Source: Acidobacteriaceae bacterium
GTDB taxonomy: Bacteria > Acidobacteriota > Terriglobia > Bryobacterales > Bryobacteraceae
Length of the DNA: 64,000 bases
Reading direction: 5' to 3'
NCBI GenBank assembly: GCA_019240405.1
Contig: JAFAYL010000038.1
Coordinates: 98,686-162,685 of the forward strand
The stretch's first letter is position 1. Each line of letters opens with the position of its first letter. Positions 26,657-35,199 of this stretch are shown in pieces. Position numbers and translations under genes: made by a program. The notes beneath the pieces were generated by a model. The model did no database searches. It was not told where the DNA came from and saw only the letters and a program-made list of their open reading frames with translations.

Positions 26657-29600
26657 GCTCCCCGTCGCTTTTACGGCAATCGCCGGGACGTCTTGCTCCT
26701 TTACAAACTTGTTGAATGCCGGAATGCCCGATTCCATGAGCTGATTGAGCTTCTTAATTTGCGCGTTTATGCTGGTCGCCAAATCTTCATAGACCTGCTG
26801 CTGTGCCGCAGTGGGCTGCGCATCGGCTTCTGCTACATCCGCCAACACGGCAGCGAGCTTGTTGTTTAATCGGATCGGGAAATTAAGAGGATCCTCGCTC
26901 GCCTTGTTCTTCGTCTGATAGAGCGCTTCCTCAACGCTCGTAAGCTCGTCGGAAAGCGATTTTGCCCGGTCAGCTATGAGTTTCGATTTCGGAGTGTCTC
27001 CGGAACCTTTGAGGCGCGCCGTTAGTTCATCAATCTGCTTTCGGACATCTCGTATCCGTATCACGGCTTCGTTCGTCTGGCTCAATTTGTCGCGCATCTG
27101 CAATTCCAGCGCGAGCTGAGAAGCGTACTGCTCCGGCGTGGTCTCGACGCGCGGATCTTTTTTGACTTCGAACTTCTGCGTTTGCGATTTTCCATTCACG
27201 GTCAGCTTGACTTGATAAACCCCGGGCACTACGATCGGCCCATGAACGCTTCCCGCCCAAAGAATCATCCCGGGGAATTTTGTCGCGTCAGGATAACGCA
27301 GGTCCCATTCAAAGCGGTTTAGACCCTTGTCGGCCGGCGCGCGATCCGCGGTGCCTCCACCTCGCAGACCCGTTACTTCTTCCTCCTCCTCGGCAGACGA
27401 AGCTTGCACTTCAGGCGGATGTTCGGGCGCCTTACTCGAGAACTTTTTCACCAGCTTCCCTTGGGAATCAGCAAATTCGAGCGTCAGTTCACCTTCAGGT
27501 TTCTCACGCAGCCAGTAGTAAACCACCGCGCCTTTGGGCGGATTCGCGCCTTCATTGGGGGGCGCCTGGATCTGATGAACTGATTCCATCCGGTAGACCT
27601 GTTTCGGTGCAAAAAGATGAATCGCTTCGTTCGCGATTCCATCGGTTAATTGCGCCAACAAGGGAAGCTCATCCAAAATCCAGAAGGCGCGGCCCTGCGT
27701 AGCCGCAACCAATTCCTCATCGCGCTTCTGAACCGCGAGATCGGTGACCGGAACCACCGGCAAATTCAGTTGAAGGGATTGCCATTTTGTGCCCCCATCA
27801 AATGAGACATATATTCCAGTTTCGGTTCCAGCGTAGAGCAGGTCTTTTCTGTTTGGATCTTCGCGAATGACGCGAGTGAATGCTGTCTCAGGGATTCCAG
27901 CGTTGATCTGGCGCCATGTCTTGCCGTAATCCGTGGTCTTGTAAAGGAACGGCCGGTTATCGTCGAACTTGTACCTCGTGGCGACGAAATATGCGGTACC
28001 CGCATCGAAAGGCGAGGCTTCGATTGAGTTGATCTGGATCCACTCCGGCATGTTCTTCGGCGTCACGTTGTCCCAGTGTTCGCCGCCGTCACGTGTCAAG
28101 TGCACGAGCCCGTCATCGGAACCAACCCAAATAAGACCTTTCTTGACCGGCGATTCGATTGCCGTAAAGATGGTGTCGTAGTATTCGATGCTGGTGTTGT
28201 CTTTGGTGATTGGACCGCCGGAAGAGCCTTGCTTCGACTTATCATTTCTCGTGAGATCAGGGCTGATCGCCTTCCAAGTCTGGCCTTGATCGGTGGATGC
28301 GAACAATCGATCACCGCCCGCAAATAGAAGATCCGGATCATGCGATGAGAACAGCAGGGGAAAATTCCATTGAAAGCGGTACTTCATTGCCTCGGCGCCC
28401 GCGCCCATGGGATTATCGGGCCATATCGTCACGTTGCGTGTCTGTCCTGTGCGATGGTCGTAGCGGGTGATCAGCCCGTCATAGGAACCTGCGAAAACAA
28501 TGTTTGTGTCTTTTAGGTAAGGCGCAATCCAGCCGCTCTCGCCGCCTCCAACGTCATACCAATTGCGTTCGGTAATCCCGGCCGTCGTTGTACGCGTAGC
28601 GATCTCAACTGTGGAATTATCTTGTTGCGCTCCGTAAGCGTGATAAGGAAAATCGTTGTCCAGCGCCACGCGATAAAACTGAGCCGTCGGCTGGTTGTTC
28701 TCTGTCGTCCAGCTCTTCCCGCCATTTGTTGAAATGGCTGCGCCGCCGTCGTTACTCTCAATTATCCGCAGCGGATCGCTCGGTGCTATCCAGAGATCGT
28801 GGTTGTCGCCGTGCGGTGTCCTGATGGGATTGAAGGTCTTTCCTCCGTCGTCCGAACGAAAGAAGCCAACGTTTACAGCATAGATTCTGTCAGGATCCTT
28901 GGGATCCGCGTAGATGCGGTTGTAATACCAGGCGCGCTGCCGCAGCTTGCGGTCTTCATTCACTTTCGTCCAGTTCTTGCCGCCGTCGTCGGAGCGGAAG
29001 ATGCCCCCGTCTTCTGCTTCAATCTGTGCCCAAACTCGCTCTGCATTCGTGGCCGAAACGGTAACACCAACATTTCCGATTGTGCCTTTCGGCAGGCCGG
29101 GATTGCGCGTCAGCTCGGTCCAGTTGTCTCCGCCATCGGTGGACTTGAAAAGACCGCTGCCGGGACCGCCGCTTTCAAAATCCCACGGCTTCCGGTAAAC
29201 CTCCCAAAAGCCGGCATAGAGAATGCTGGCATTCGTGGGATCGAATGTGAGATCAATTGCGCCGGCTTTCGGACCGCGCGAAAGGATTTTCTCCCACGTC
29301 TTACCACCGTCTTTCGTTCGAAAAACCCCCCGATCCGGATTCGGTCCCCACGTGTGGCCTAATGCCGCCACGTACACTAGATCGGGATTTCTCGGATGTA
29401 TCCGCACACGGCTGATCTGGCGCGTGTTTTCGAGTCCGATATGCTTCCAGGTCTTTCCGCCATCGGTGCTCTTGTACATCCCATCACCGTGCGACACATT
29501 CCCCCGCAGATCCGATTCGCCCATACCGACGTACACGATATTCGGATCAGATTGCGAAACGGCGACCGCGCCGACCGAGCCTGTACCGAACGGCTGGCCA

Positions 29601-29851
29601 TCGGAAACGGGCTGCCAGTCTATTCCTGCATTGGTGGTTTTCCATACGCCGCCTCCGGTCGCGCCAAAGTAATACACCTGCGGCTGCGAATCGATGCCTG
29701 TCACCGTAGTCACGCGGCCACCCCGAAACGGTCCGATCTGGCGCCACTTCAGAGTTTTCAAAACGCTCATGTCCTGCGCGTTCAAGACCGCCGCAAGAGA
29801 TGCAAGGAATAAGCACGGGGATAAGGGTTTCACTAGAATGCGCATAAGCAT
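26651..29851 (-). CDS. Large secreted VPS10/sortilin-like Asp-box repeat protein
   Basis: A 1066-residue exported protein. After a signal peptide (LSPCLFLASLAAVLNAQ) come about ten Asp-box/BNR repeats of the S-x-D-x-G-x-T-W type (MYKSTDGGKTW, VFRTKDGGKTW, LFKSTDGGDNW, IFRSDDGGKNW, FASTDQGQTW, LYKTTDYGKTW) building beta-propellers to about residue 720. A beta-rich region follows, then a helical C-terminal region (about 930-1050) with coiled-coil character. Such glycosyl-hydrolase-like proteins are very common in Acidobacteriota; most lack a shown activity. ATG 29851 or 29845 are both possible and neither has a clear ribosome site. Confidence 0.87.
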   Translation of the reverse strand: MLMRILVKPLSPCLFLASLAAVLNAQDMSVLKTLKWRQIGPFRGGRVTTVTGIDSQPQVYYFGATGGGVWKTTNAGIDWQPVSDGQPFGTGSVGAVAVSQSDPNIVYVGMGESDLRGNVSHGDGMYKSTDGGKTWKHIGLENTRQISRVRIHPRNPDLVYVAALGHTWGPNPDRGVFRTKDGGKTWEKILSRGPKAGAIDLTFDPTNASILYAGFWEVYRKPWDFESGGPGSGLFKSTDGGDNWTELTRNPGLPKGTIGNVGVTVSATNAERVWAQIEAEDGGIFRSDDGGKNWTKVNEDRKLRQRAWYYNRIYADPKDPDRIYAVNVGFFRSDDGGKTFNPIRTPHGDNHDLWIAPSDPLRIIESNDGGAAISTNGGKSWTTENNQPTAQFYRVALDNDFPYHAYGAQQDNSTVEIATRTTTAGITERNWYDVGGGESGWIAPYLKDTNIVFAGSYDGLITRYDHRTGQTRNVTIWPDNPMGAGAEAMKYRFQWNFPLLFSSHDPDLLFAGGDRLFASTDQGQTWKAISPDLTRNDKSKQGSSGGPITKDNTSIEYYDTIFTAIESPVKKGLIWVGSDDGLVHLTRDGGEHWDNVTPKNMPEWIQINSIEASPFDAGTAYFVATRYKFDDNRPFLYKTTDYGKTWRQINAGIPETAFTRVIREDPNRKDLLYAGTETGIYVSFDGGTKWQSLQLNLPVVPVTDLAVQKRDEELVAATQGRAFWILDELPLLAQLTDGIANEAIHLFAPKQVYRMESVHQIQAPPNEGANPPKGAVVYYWLREKPEGELTLEFADSQGKLVKKFSSKAPEHPPEVQASSAEEEEEVTGLRGGGTADRAPADKGLNRFEWDLRYPDATKFPGMILWAGSVHGPIVVPGVYQVKLTVNGKSQTQKFEVKKDPRVETTPEQYASQLALELQMRDKLSQTNEAVIRIRDVRKQIDELTARLKGSGDTPKSKLIADRAKSLSDELTSVEEALYQTKNKASEDPLNFPIRLNNKLAAVLADVAEADAQPTAAQQQVYEDLATSINAQIKKLNQLMESGIPAFNKFVKEQDVPAIAVKATGSL

Positions 29852-29965
29852 TCAAAAATAACGCACTTTAATCGAAACGCAATAGCTTATGCAGTCGCTG
29901 TAAGCGCGTTCAACGAAACAGCAATGCGCTGCTGGAGTCTCACTAATGAGAGCAAACAATCAAAT

Positions 29966-29973
29966 GGAGGAGG
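29966..29973 (+). promoter_or_regulatory. Strong ribosome binding site deciding the start of the BON-domain gene
   Basis: GGAGGAGG directly before GA-ATG 29975. It selects this start over the in-frame codon at 29924 and leaves a proper signal peptide. Confidence 0.75.
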
Positions 29974-29974
29974 A

Positions 29975-30328
29975 ATGACCAAGACTAGAGCCTTGCTGAG
30001 TTCCCTAGTAATAGCAACAGGGTTGGGTGTCGCGCTCGCCCAAGAACCTGATAACACGAAGATGAATCAGCAGACGCAGCCGACAGCCGATCAAGCCAAG
30101 AACAACAAGAGCGACGTGAAGCTAGCTGCGCAAATCAGACGCGCGATTCTTAAAGACAAAGCCCTCTCAACCTACGCACACAACATTAAAATAGTTGCTC
30201 AAGATGGAAAGGTGACGCTTCGGGGGCCGGTGAAAACGGACGCCGACAAATCGGCAGTCGAGCAGAAGGCGACGGAAATCGCCGGGGCCGGCAATGTGAC
30301 GAACGAACTGACTGTTAAAGGTCAGTAG
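29975..30328 (+). CDS. Exported BON-domain protein
   Basis: About 117 residues. The signal peptide TKTRALLSSLVIATGLGVALAQ is followed by a short Q/N/K-rich linker and a single BON domain (about 45-117: LAAQIRRAILKD...IKIVAQDGKVTLRGPVKTDADKSAVEQKA...NVTNELTV). BON domains bind phospholipid or link the envelope and are typical of osmotic-stress proteins such as OsmY. It is followed 33 bp later by a stress-protein gene, with which it probably forms a two-gene stress operon. Confidence 0.88.
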   Translation: MTKTRALLSSLVIATGLGVALAQEPDNTKMNQQTQPTADQAKNNKSDVKLAAQIRRAILKDKALSTYAHNIKIVAQDGKVTLRGPVKTDADKSAVEQKATEIAGAGNVTNELTVKGQ

Positions 30329-30361
30329 ACGGATTCAAATCAAATAAAAAAGAGGAGAAAT

Positions 30362-30931
30362 ATGGCAGGGAAAAATACGGCAGTGTATGGTATTTATGCG
30401 AATCGGGGAATGGCGGAAAACGCCGTTGACCGGCTGATAGCCCAAGGGTTTCGCAATGAAGACATTTCCGTGCTGTTGCAGGACAATGTCGGGACGAAAG
30501 ACTTTGCTCATGAGAAGCACACGAAAGCTCCTGAAGGCACGGCGACAGGAGCGGTCGCGGGGGCCGCGGTCGGCGGAACCCTCGGATTATTGGCGGGCAT
30601 TGGCGCTCTTGCGATTCCTGGACTCGGACCGTTTATTGCCGCTGGACCAATCATGGCTACGCTCGCTGGCCTCGGCTCAGGCGGCGTTGTCGGCGGTTTC
30701 GTTGGCGCGCTAGTGGGTATGGGGATTCCGGAGTATGAGGCCAAACGTTACGAAGGCCGCATCAAAGAAGGCGGAATCCTCCTTTCTGTTCACTGCGACA
30801 ACAGCGACTGGGTGAAAAAGGCAAAAGACCTGTTGAAGCAGACGGGCGCAGAAGACATTTCTTCAACGGGTGAGGCATCGGCAGATTTCGCGAAAACAGA
30901 CAAGCCGGTTGGCCGCGGAACCACCTACTAG
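30362..30931 (+). CDS. YflT-like general stress protein with glycine-zipper membrane region
   Basis: A 189-residue protein. The N-terminus (AVYGIYANRGMAENAVDRLIAQGF, residues 7-30) resembles the general-stress-protein fold (YflT/GSP17M). A glycine/alanine-rich hydrophobic stretch follows (about 62-125, with repeated GxxxG and AGAAVGGTLG), and a small alpha/beta part returns at 135-160 (EGGILLSVHCDNSDWVKKAKDLL). Role inferred from family: envelope or osmotic stress. A good GAGGAG ribosome site precedes ATG 30362, and a strong terminator closes the transcript. Confidence 0.8.
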   Translation: MAGKNTAVYGIYANRGMAENAVDRLIAQGFRNEDISVLLQDNVGTKDFAHEKHTKAPEGTATGAVAGAAVGGTLGLLAGIGALAIPGLGPFIAAGPIMATLAGLGSGGVVGGFVGALVGMGIPEYEAKRYEGRIKEGGILLSVHCDNSDWVKKAKDLLKQTGAEDISSTGEASADFAKTDKPVGRGTTY

Positions 30932-30955
30932 CAAAGAACGGCGTTCGAAAGCAAG

Positions 30956-30990
30956 AAGCCCGGTGCGGTCCAAGCCCCGCCGGGCTTTTT
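30956..30990 (+). terminator. Rho-independent terminator of the BON/stress-protein operon
   Basis: Stem arms AAGCCCGG (30956-30963) and CCGGGCTT (30980-30987), with possible further GC pairing inside the loop, followed by a T run to 30990. It lies 25 bp after the stress-protein stop. Confidence 0.88.
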
Positions 30991-31021
30991 CGCGTTTGAT
31001 CGGCGCCTCGCGAAATTCACG

Positions 31022-31129
31022 GAGCATTTTGCCGCCAGTGACATCGAATACTCCGCCCGTGATAAAACGCGATTCGTAGCAAGCTAGGAACACATACCTC
31101 GGCGCAAGTTCAGCAGGTTGCGCGGCCCG
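31022..31129 (-). pseudogene. Remnant of a short-chain dehydrogenase C-terminus
   Basis: The minus strand reads RAAQPAELAPRYVFLACYES then RFITGGVFDVTGGKML, clearly the C-terminal end of a classical SDR of the kind ending PAELAPAYVFLAS...YITGxVLxVxGG. Nothing upstream on that strand supplies the Rossmann N-terminus, and the flanking residues are unrelated. It is a decayed fragment of about 36 codons. Its nearest intact relatives are probably stress-type glucose/ribitol SDRs, which would fit its position beside a stress gene, but that is inference. Confidence 0.7.
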
Positions 31130-31189
31130 CTCTAAGCCTGAGTCAGTGTCAGGCTTGTCTGGACAGCCTGATCCAGTTAACAATGGCAG

Positions 31190-31849
31190 ATGCCGGCTGT
31201 GCAGATCGAGCGCAAACGGCGGAATGCGTTGAGGCGGTATCTGCGCAGTAAACCCTTTGCCGTCAGGACATTTTACTGGCTACGCTACTTACAATGGAAA
31301 CTGCGCCCGAGGGCTTCTCGCCGAGGCCACTCGATGCCCCACCTACTGATGGAGCGGAACATTGTAACCACCTCGAAGCGCTATGGCCTCTCGATTTTCG
31401 TAGAGGCCGGCACGTATCTTGGTGATATGGTCGATGCGATCCGTCGCAATTTCGAGCAAGTCTATTCGATCGAAGTATCACAGCAATTATGTAAAAAAGC
31501 GAGAACACGCTTCCGCAAAAATCCTAACGTCACAATTCTTGAAGGCAGCAGTTCCGTCGTTTTGTCGCAGCTCATACCCACCCTTCAACGCCCTACGCTT
31601 TTTTGGCTCGACCACTACTGCGACGATCCCCTCGAAGCTGAGGATCGACAGCCCCCGGTGCTATCGGAGATCTCCACAATTTTAGAGCACATGGCAGGAC
31701 GATTCGTGATCCTCAGTAGTTCTGCTCATTTATTTGGTACGTACGGGTTGCCCACCGTACATCAAGTCAAAGATCTAGTTGCTGATACCGCGCCGAACAT
31801 GAAACTTTTGGTCGAAAACGACATTCTCAGGATTACTCCAACTGTTTGA
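31190..31849 (+). CDS. Class I SAM-methyltransferase-like protein
   Basis: A 219-residue protein with a very basic first 45 residues. The Rossmann-like core begins FVEAGTYLGDMVDAIRR (about 70-86, SAM motif I with G-T-Y-L-G), then YSIEVSQQLCKKARTRFR (acidic ribose-binding E), NVTILEGSSS and LFWLDHYC. This order fits a small-molecule methyltransferase such as those acting on sugar or antibiotic intermediates. The HMAGRFVILSSSAHLFGTYGLP part is less typical. It lies between gene remnants and just before the glycan cassette, which runs on the other strand; a link is possible but unproven. Confidence 0.65.
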   Translation: MPAVQIERKRRNALRRYLRSKPFAVRTFYWLRYLQWKLRPRASRRGHSMPHLLMERNIVTTSKRYGLSIFVEAGTYLGDMVDAIRRNFEQVYSIEVSQQLCKKARTRFRKNPNVTILEGSSSVVLSQLIPTLQRPTLFWLDHYCDDPLEAEDRQPPVLSEISTILEHMAGRFVILSSSAHLFGTYGLPTVHQVKDLVADTAPNMKLLVENDILRITPTV

Positions 31850-31867
31850 CCGTAGCTCTATATGCGC

Positions 31868-31990
31868 AGCAAGGTCCAGCACAGCTTGTAATATCACCTG
31901 AAACTCTGGATTTTGGGCATCGGCGCCTTCCCGCGCAAACGCTAGAGCGACAGTGTGATGAACCTGAGTTGATTACGTTTCGCGGAGCAG
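31868..31990 (+). pseudogene. Fragment resembling a choice-of-anchor/Ig-like repeat
   Basis: In one plus-strand frame the DNA reads GPAQLVISPETLDFGHRRLP, which is the characteristic first strand of ASPM/SPD-2/Hydin-type or choice-of-anchor D domains found in giant acidobacterial surface proteins. The reading then degenerates, and neither a plausible start nor the rest of the domain is present. It occupies an otherwise empty 156-bp gap. I treat it as a decayed remnant; chance resemblance cannot be excluded. Confidence 0.4.
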
Positions 31991-32005
31991 GTAATCCACC
32001 GAAGC

Positions 32006-32947
32006 CTAGAGGCTCGCGGGAACGTACACTCGATCTGCTGCCGCAACATCGGCATCTTTTTCCTTGATGCGCACTTTCACAGGTTGCAGGCCGGACTTGC
32101 GCTCCGGCCGCGCAGTGAAGGTAAGAAGGAATTGATGACGCTGCCGCTCGAGAATTTCATTCAGATAAGGCTGGAATGACACAACCGGTCCGAAGCCGAG
32201 GAAATATGATTCCCCGCCAGTCTCTTCTGATAACTGCGACAAAAAGTTCTGCCCCCAGTTCGTGAGCCAGAAGCTGTGCCCGTAGTGTCCCGCTGCCGGA
32301 GTATAAATCGTGTACACAATCACTCCGGCTTTCTGCGCGTCCTCGATGCCTTTGTTTACGTACGGATTGTCGGAAGTGTAGCCACCACCCAGGCCCTCGA
32401 TGCCGCTACTGATCATGATGATTTCGCGCCGCTCTGCTCGTTTTTCGGGCCACTTTTTGATCGCATCCGACAGGGAATCATAAGGGCTGATATCAGCGCC
32501 GCCCGGTCCCATCACAACCCGGATCGAATTCGCAGCAGCGGCGTGATCCGCGGTAAAGTTGCTGGTGAAGCCAGTCAGACCGTTTCGCATATACCCAACC
32601 GCAACTTCAGTGGTCGAAGGCAGGGAATTCACAAATTGTTTCAGCGTATCGATTTCCGTATTCATGCTCGAGGCAGCGGAATCCTCCAACAGAAGCAGCA
32701 ACTGCATATCAGCATGCTGCCCCTCCAGGGGCATTAATGCGGTGACCGGTCTTTTATCATTTCCCTCCCTTACCGCAATATCCTCCTGCTCGATACTGGG
32801 TACGGTTTTCCCGCGCCGGGGTTCGACGGTTACTACCATGCTCACGGGCACCCCCGGCGCCGACTGATTTCTGGCCCAAACAGACACCGCCACTACAGCG
32901 AGCCACGCCGTTCCAATTAGGGCTGCGGTTCTTCTCGTCCCTTGCAT
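32006..32947 (-). CDS. VWA-domain protein, acidobacterial VWFA-related type
   Basis: About 313 residues. Signal-type N-terminus (TAALIGTAWLAVVAVSVWA), then a short beta domain (VPVSMVVTVEPRRGKTVPSIEQEDIAVREG) characteristic of the acidobacterial VWFA-related family. A von Willebrand A domain follows: the MIDAS-like first motif reads LLLLEDSAASS rather than DxSxS; IIMISSGIEGLGG forms a later strand. The C-terminal piece (HQFLLTFTARPERKSGLQPVKVRI) completes the family. Role presumably adhesion or envelope protein interaction. ATG 32947 is preferred to TTG 32962, which would abut the glycosyltransferase gene. Confidence 0.85.
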   Translation of the reverse strand: MQGTRRTAALIGTAWLAVVAVSVWARNQSAPGVPVSMVVTVEPRRGKTVPSIEQEDIAVREGNDKRPVTALMPLEGQHADMQLLLLLEDSAASSMNTEIDTLKQFVNSLPSTTEVAVGYMRNGLTGFTSNFTADHAAAANSIRVVMGPGGADISPYDSLSDAIKKWPEKRAERREIIMISSGIEGLGGGYTSDNPYVNKGIEDAQKAGVIVYTIYTPAAGHYGHSFWLTNWGQNFLSQLSEETGGESYFLGFGPVVSFQPYLNEILERQRHQFLLTFTARPERKSGLQPVKVRIKEKDADVAAADRVYVPASL

Positions 32948-32962
32948 AACACCACTTTTCAA

Positions 32963-34099
32963 CTATTGCAGTACAGCCGTCACCGATGGCTTCAGCATGC
33001 TCGCCGACCGTTTAGAACAATTGATTCGCTCCAAACATTGATGCACATGAGTCGTGAACTCGCGCGCTCTTACAGCCGCTGTATGGAAGCGAAGAGTGCG
33101 CCTCCGTGCGCGATCCGCTATTTCGAGGCGCTGATCATCAGGCATTCGGAGCTGAGACATCAAATCCCAACTCGTACGAACGGGTACTATTTCGGAGAAC
33201 GGTTCATAAAACGTTTCGAGGCCGGGCCACTCATCGGTCAGGATGGGCACTCCGCATGCCGCTGCCTCGAAAAGCCGAACGCTCGGTGAATAGCCGGTCC
33301 GAATCATATCCCGGCGCGTCAGGTTTAGCGTGAATCGCTGTGAATTATAGAAGCCGCGATGATCGCTCGCCGGGAGATGATCGATGCGCTCGACATTCGC
33401 GGGCCAAGGGATCGTATCTGGATATTGCGGGCCGGCCACGACGAATCGCTGGTTTGGATTTTGTTTCGCGACATCGAGAAGCAGGCTCTCAAGCGCAGGC
33501 TGGCGATCGGCAGCGTAAGTCCCCAGGTAGCCGACCTCCCATTCGAGCGGTTCCGGCAATGGATAATAGAGAGCCGGATCGACCGAACAGTACAGCGCAG
33601 CGGCGTACGGTGCCCCAAGTTTACGCTCGATAAGCGCAAGTGTCGGGCCTCCCGTAAACGAAAGGTATAGCCGATACTTTTTGCAAAGCTCTTTCGACAG
33701 ATATTCACAGCGGCCGTTCTCTAAATTCGAGAGAGTCACTGGCGTATCGATGTCATAGAACGCGGTCAAATGTTCTGCGGTCCGCGTCACCCATTCGCCA
33801 ACTGCGATTCCGTCCGGAACGTAAGACCCAACGACTACGACGTCCGCCGTTCGGACCAGGCTTGTGAAGCGTTCCTTCAGCTCTTCGAGGCTATTGTAAA
33901 GCGCAACTTTGCAATACGGCAATCGCTCGAACTCACGATGTGAGGAATACCACGGCACGTCCCGCTCGAGAAAGGTGACGCCGTATCCGCGTAATGAAAG
34001 CTCTTTTAAGAGGCTCCGATATGTAGTTGCGTGGCCGTTACCCCAAGTAGAAGTGATAGAGAGACCAAGGAACACGCAGTTCAGCCTTGTTTCCGTCAT
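32963..34099 (-). CDS. CgeB-like glycosyltransferase 1 of the glycan cassette
   Basis: A 378-residue GT-B-fold protein. The C-terminal CgeB/Glyco_trans_1_2 signature is clear: FTLNLTRRDMIRTGYSPSVR then LFEAAACGVPILTDEWPGLE (about 270-310), where the E of FEAAACG is the usual donor-binding acid. The N-terminal half has a Rossmann-like start (LNCVFLGLSITSTWGNGHA) and an FYDIDTPVTL segment. Its start overlaps the stop of the second CgeB-like gene by 4 bp. It is the last gene in the run. Donor and acceptor are unknown; the family includes maturation enzymes of spore and surface glycans. Confidence 0.87.
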   Translation of the reverse strand: MTETRLNCVFLGLSITSTWGNGHATTYRSLLKELSLRGYGVTFLERDVPWYSSHREFERLPYCKVALYNSLEELKERFTSLVRTADVVVVGSYVPDGIAVGEWVTRTAEHLTAFYDIDTPVTLSNLENGRCEYLSKELCKKYRLYLSFTGGPTLALIERKLGAPYAAALYCSVDPALYYPLPEPLEWEVGYLGTYAADRQPALESLLLDVAKQNPNQRFVVAGPQYPDTIPWPANVERIDHLPASDHRGFYNSQRFTLNLTRRDMIRTGYSPSVRLFEAAACGVPILTDEWPGLETFYEPFSEIVPVRTSWDLMSQLRMPDDQRLEIADRARRRTLRFHTAAVRAREFTTHVHQCLERINCSKRSASMLKPSVTAVLQ

Positions 34100-35199
34100 G
34101 CGAGAGTCTCCATCGAAATGCCAGATTCTATCGCGACGACTTCTTGCAGAATTGATTCAACTAGTACCCCGCGCCGCTCGTACGTATGCTCGGCAAGCAC
34201 TCGCTTTCTCCCAGCTTGTCCAATCGAGCGCGCCCGCTCCGGACTGAGCTGCTGAAGGATGCCAGCAACTTCGGCGCCATCGTGTGCGACCAGAATTTCT
34301 CTTCCTGGCGCGAGGAACGAATCGATGCCTTCCCAAGCATCTGTAATTAAACACGCGCCGGCGCCCGCGGCCTCGAATACTCGTGTCGCTGGGGAAAATC
34401 CAAAACGCGCCATGCTATCGCGGCTGATATTGAGCACCAAGCGGGCCGAGCAATTGAACGCGTTGTGATCTGCTGTGTAGACATGACCGACATACGACAC
34501 ATTCGCGGGTAATGGTTTATCTGACCAGCCGCTGCCGCCCAGCAGAAATCGTTGATCAGGCGCGAGTCGCGCAGCTTTCAGGAAAAATTCTTCAACGCGA
34601 GCCTCGCGATCCGGCAGCCGGTTTCCGAGAAAAGAAAGATCGCAGGCAAAGCGTGAATCGGGCTCGACAGGAAAGTGAACGTCCGGATCAAGCGCGTTAT
34701 AGATCGCAACACATTCCCGCGCGCCGATGCTCCGATACCCATCCGTGACACGCTTTCCGCCGCCATAGGTCAGGATTACATCGAATCGTGGGAGCGCTCG
34801 ATGAAACGGATCCGCTGAATTCGCCGCGAGTCGCTCCAATGTCGCCGGCGCATCGACATCCCAGAAGACCTTACACACCGAATGCGGCATTGTTGAGGCG
34901 CGTGCTTCGAGATATTCGTCCAGCACCCCAACCCCGCTCGCTTTCACCATCACGTCGAAGCGCGCGGAGGCCGCTAGCAAACGGTTTACCTCATTGAGAT
35001 CAGCCGCATTATAAACGATAATGTTGGCCCAATCCGGATCCTCAATATCCCGATGCTGCTGGCGATCATACGCGTCGGGCTCAAAGAAGGTGATCTCGTG
35101 CCCAAGCCGAGCCAGCGCTCGCAATACGCCTCGATAGTAAGTGGCAGCGCCGTTCCAATACGCAGACACCAGGCTCGAGCCCCAGAAGGCGATTCTCAC
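34096..35199 (-). CDS. CgeB-like glycosyltransferase 2 of the glycan cassette
   Basis: About 367 residues, paralogous in layout to its neighbour: RIAFWGSSLVSAYWNGAATYYRGVLRAL at the N-terminus, VFWDVDAPATLERL, and the signature RLVLNISRDSMARFGFSPAT then VFEAAGAGACLITDAWEGID. The open frame runs to 35247, but GTG at 35199 gives a 4-bp GTGA overlap with the upstream gene and places the Rossmann strand at the very N-terminus, as in the other CgeB proteins here, so I chose it. Sharing of the xWDxDxPxTL segment with copy 1 suggests duplication. Confidence 0.87.
   Translation of the reverse strand: MRIAFWGSSLVSAYWNGAATYYRGVLRALARLGHEITFFEPDAYDRQQHRDIEDPDWANIIVYNAADLNEVNRLLAASARFDVMVKASGVGVLDEYLEARASTMPHSVCKVFWDVDAPATLERLAANSADPFHRALPRFDVILTYGGGKRVTDGYRSIGARECVAIYNALDPDVHFPVEPDSRFACDLSFLGNRLPDREARVEEFFLKAARLAPDQRFLLGGSGWSDKPLPANVSYVGHVYTADHNAFNCSARLVLNISRDSMARFGFSPATRVFEAAGAGACLITDAWEGIDSFLAPGREILVAHDGAEVAGILQQLSPERARSIGQAGRKRVLAEHTYERRGVLVESILQEVVAIESGISMETLA

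Noticed and set aside
30863..31183. A full 106-codon minus-strand gene
   Set aside because: Only the central 36 codons resemble an SDR C-terminus; the left part is antisense to the stress-protein gene and its terminator. Listed as a remnant instead.
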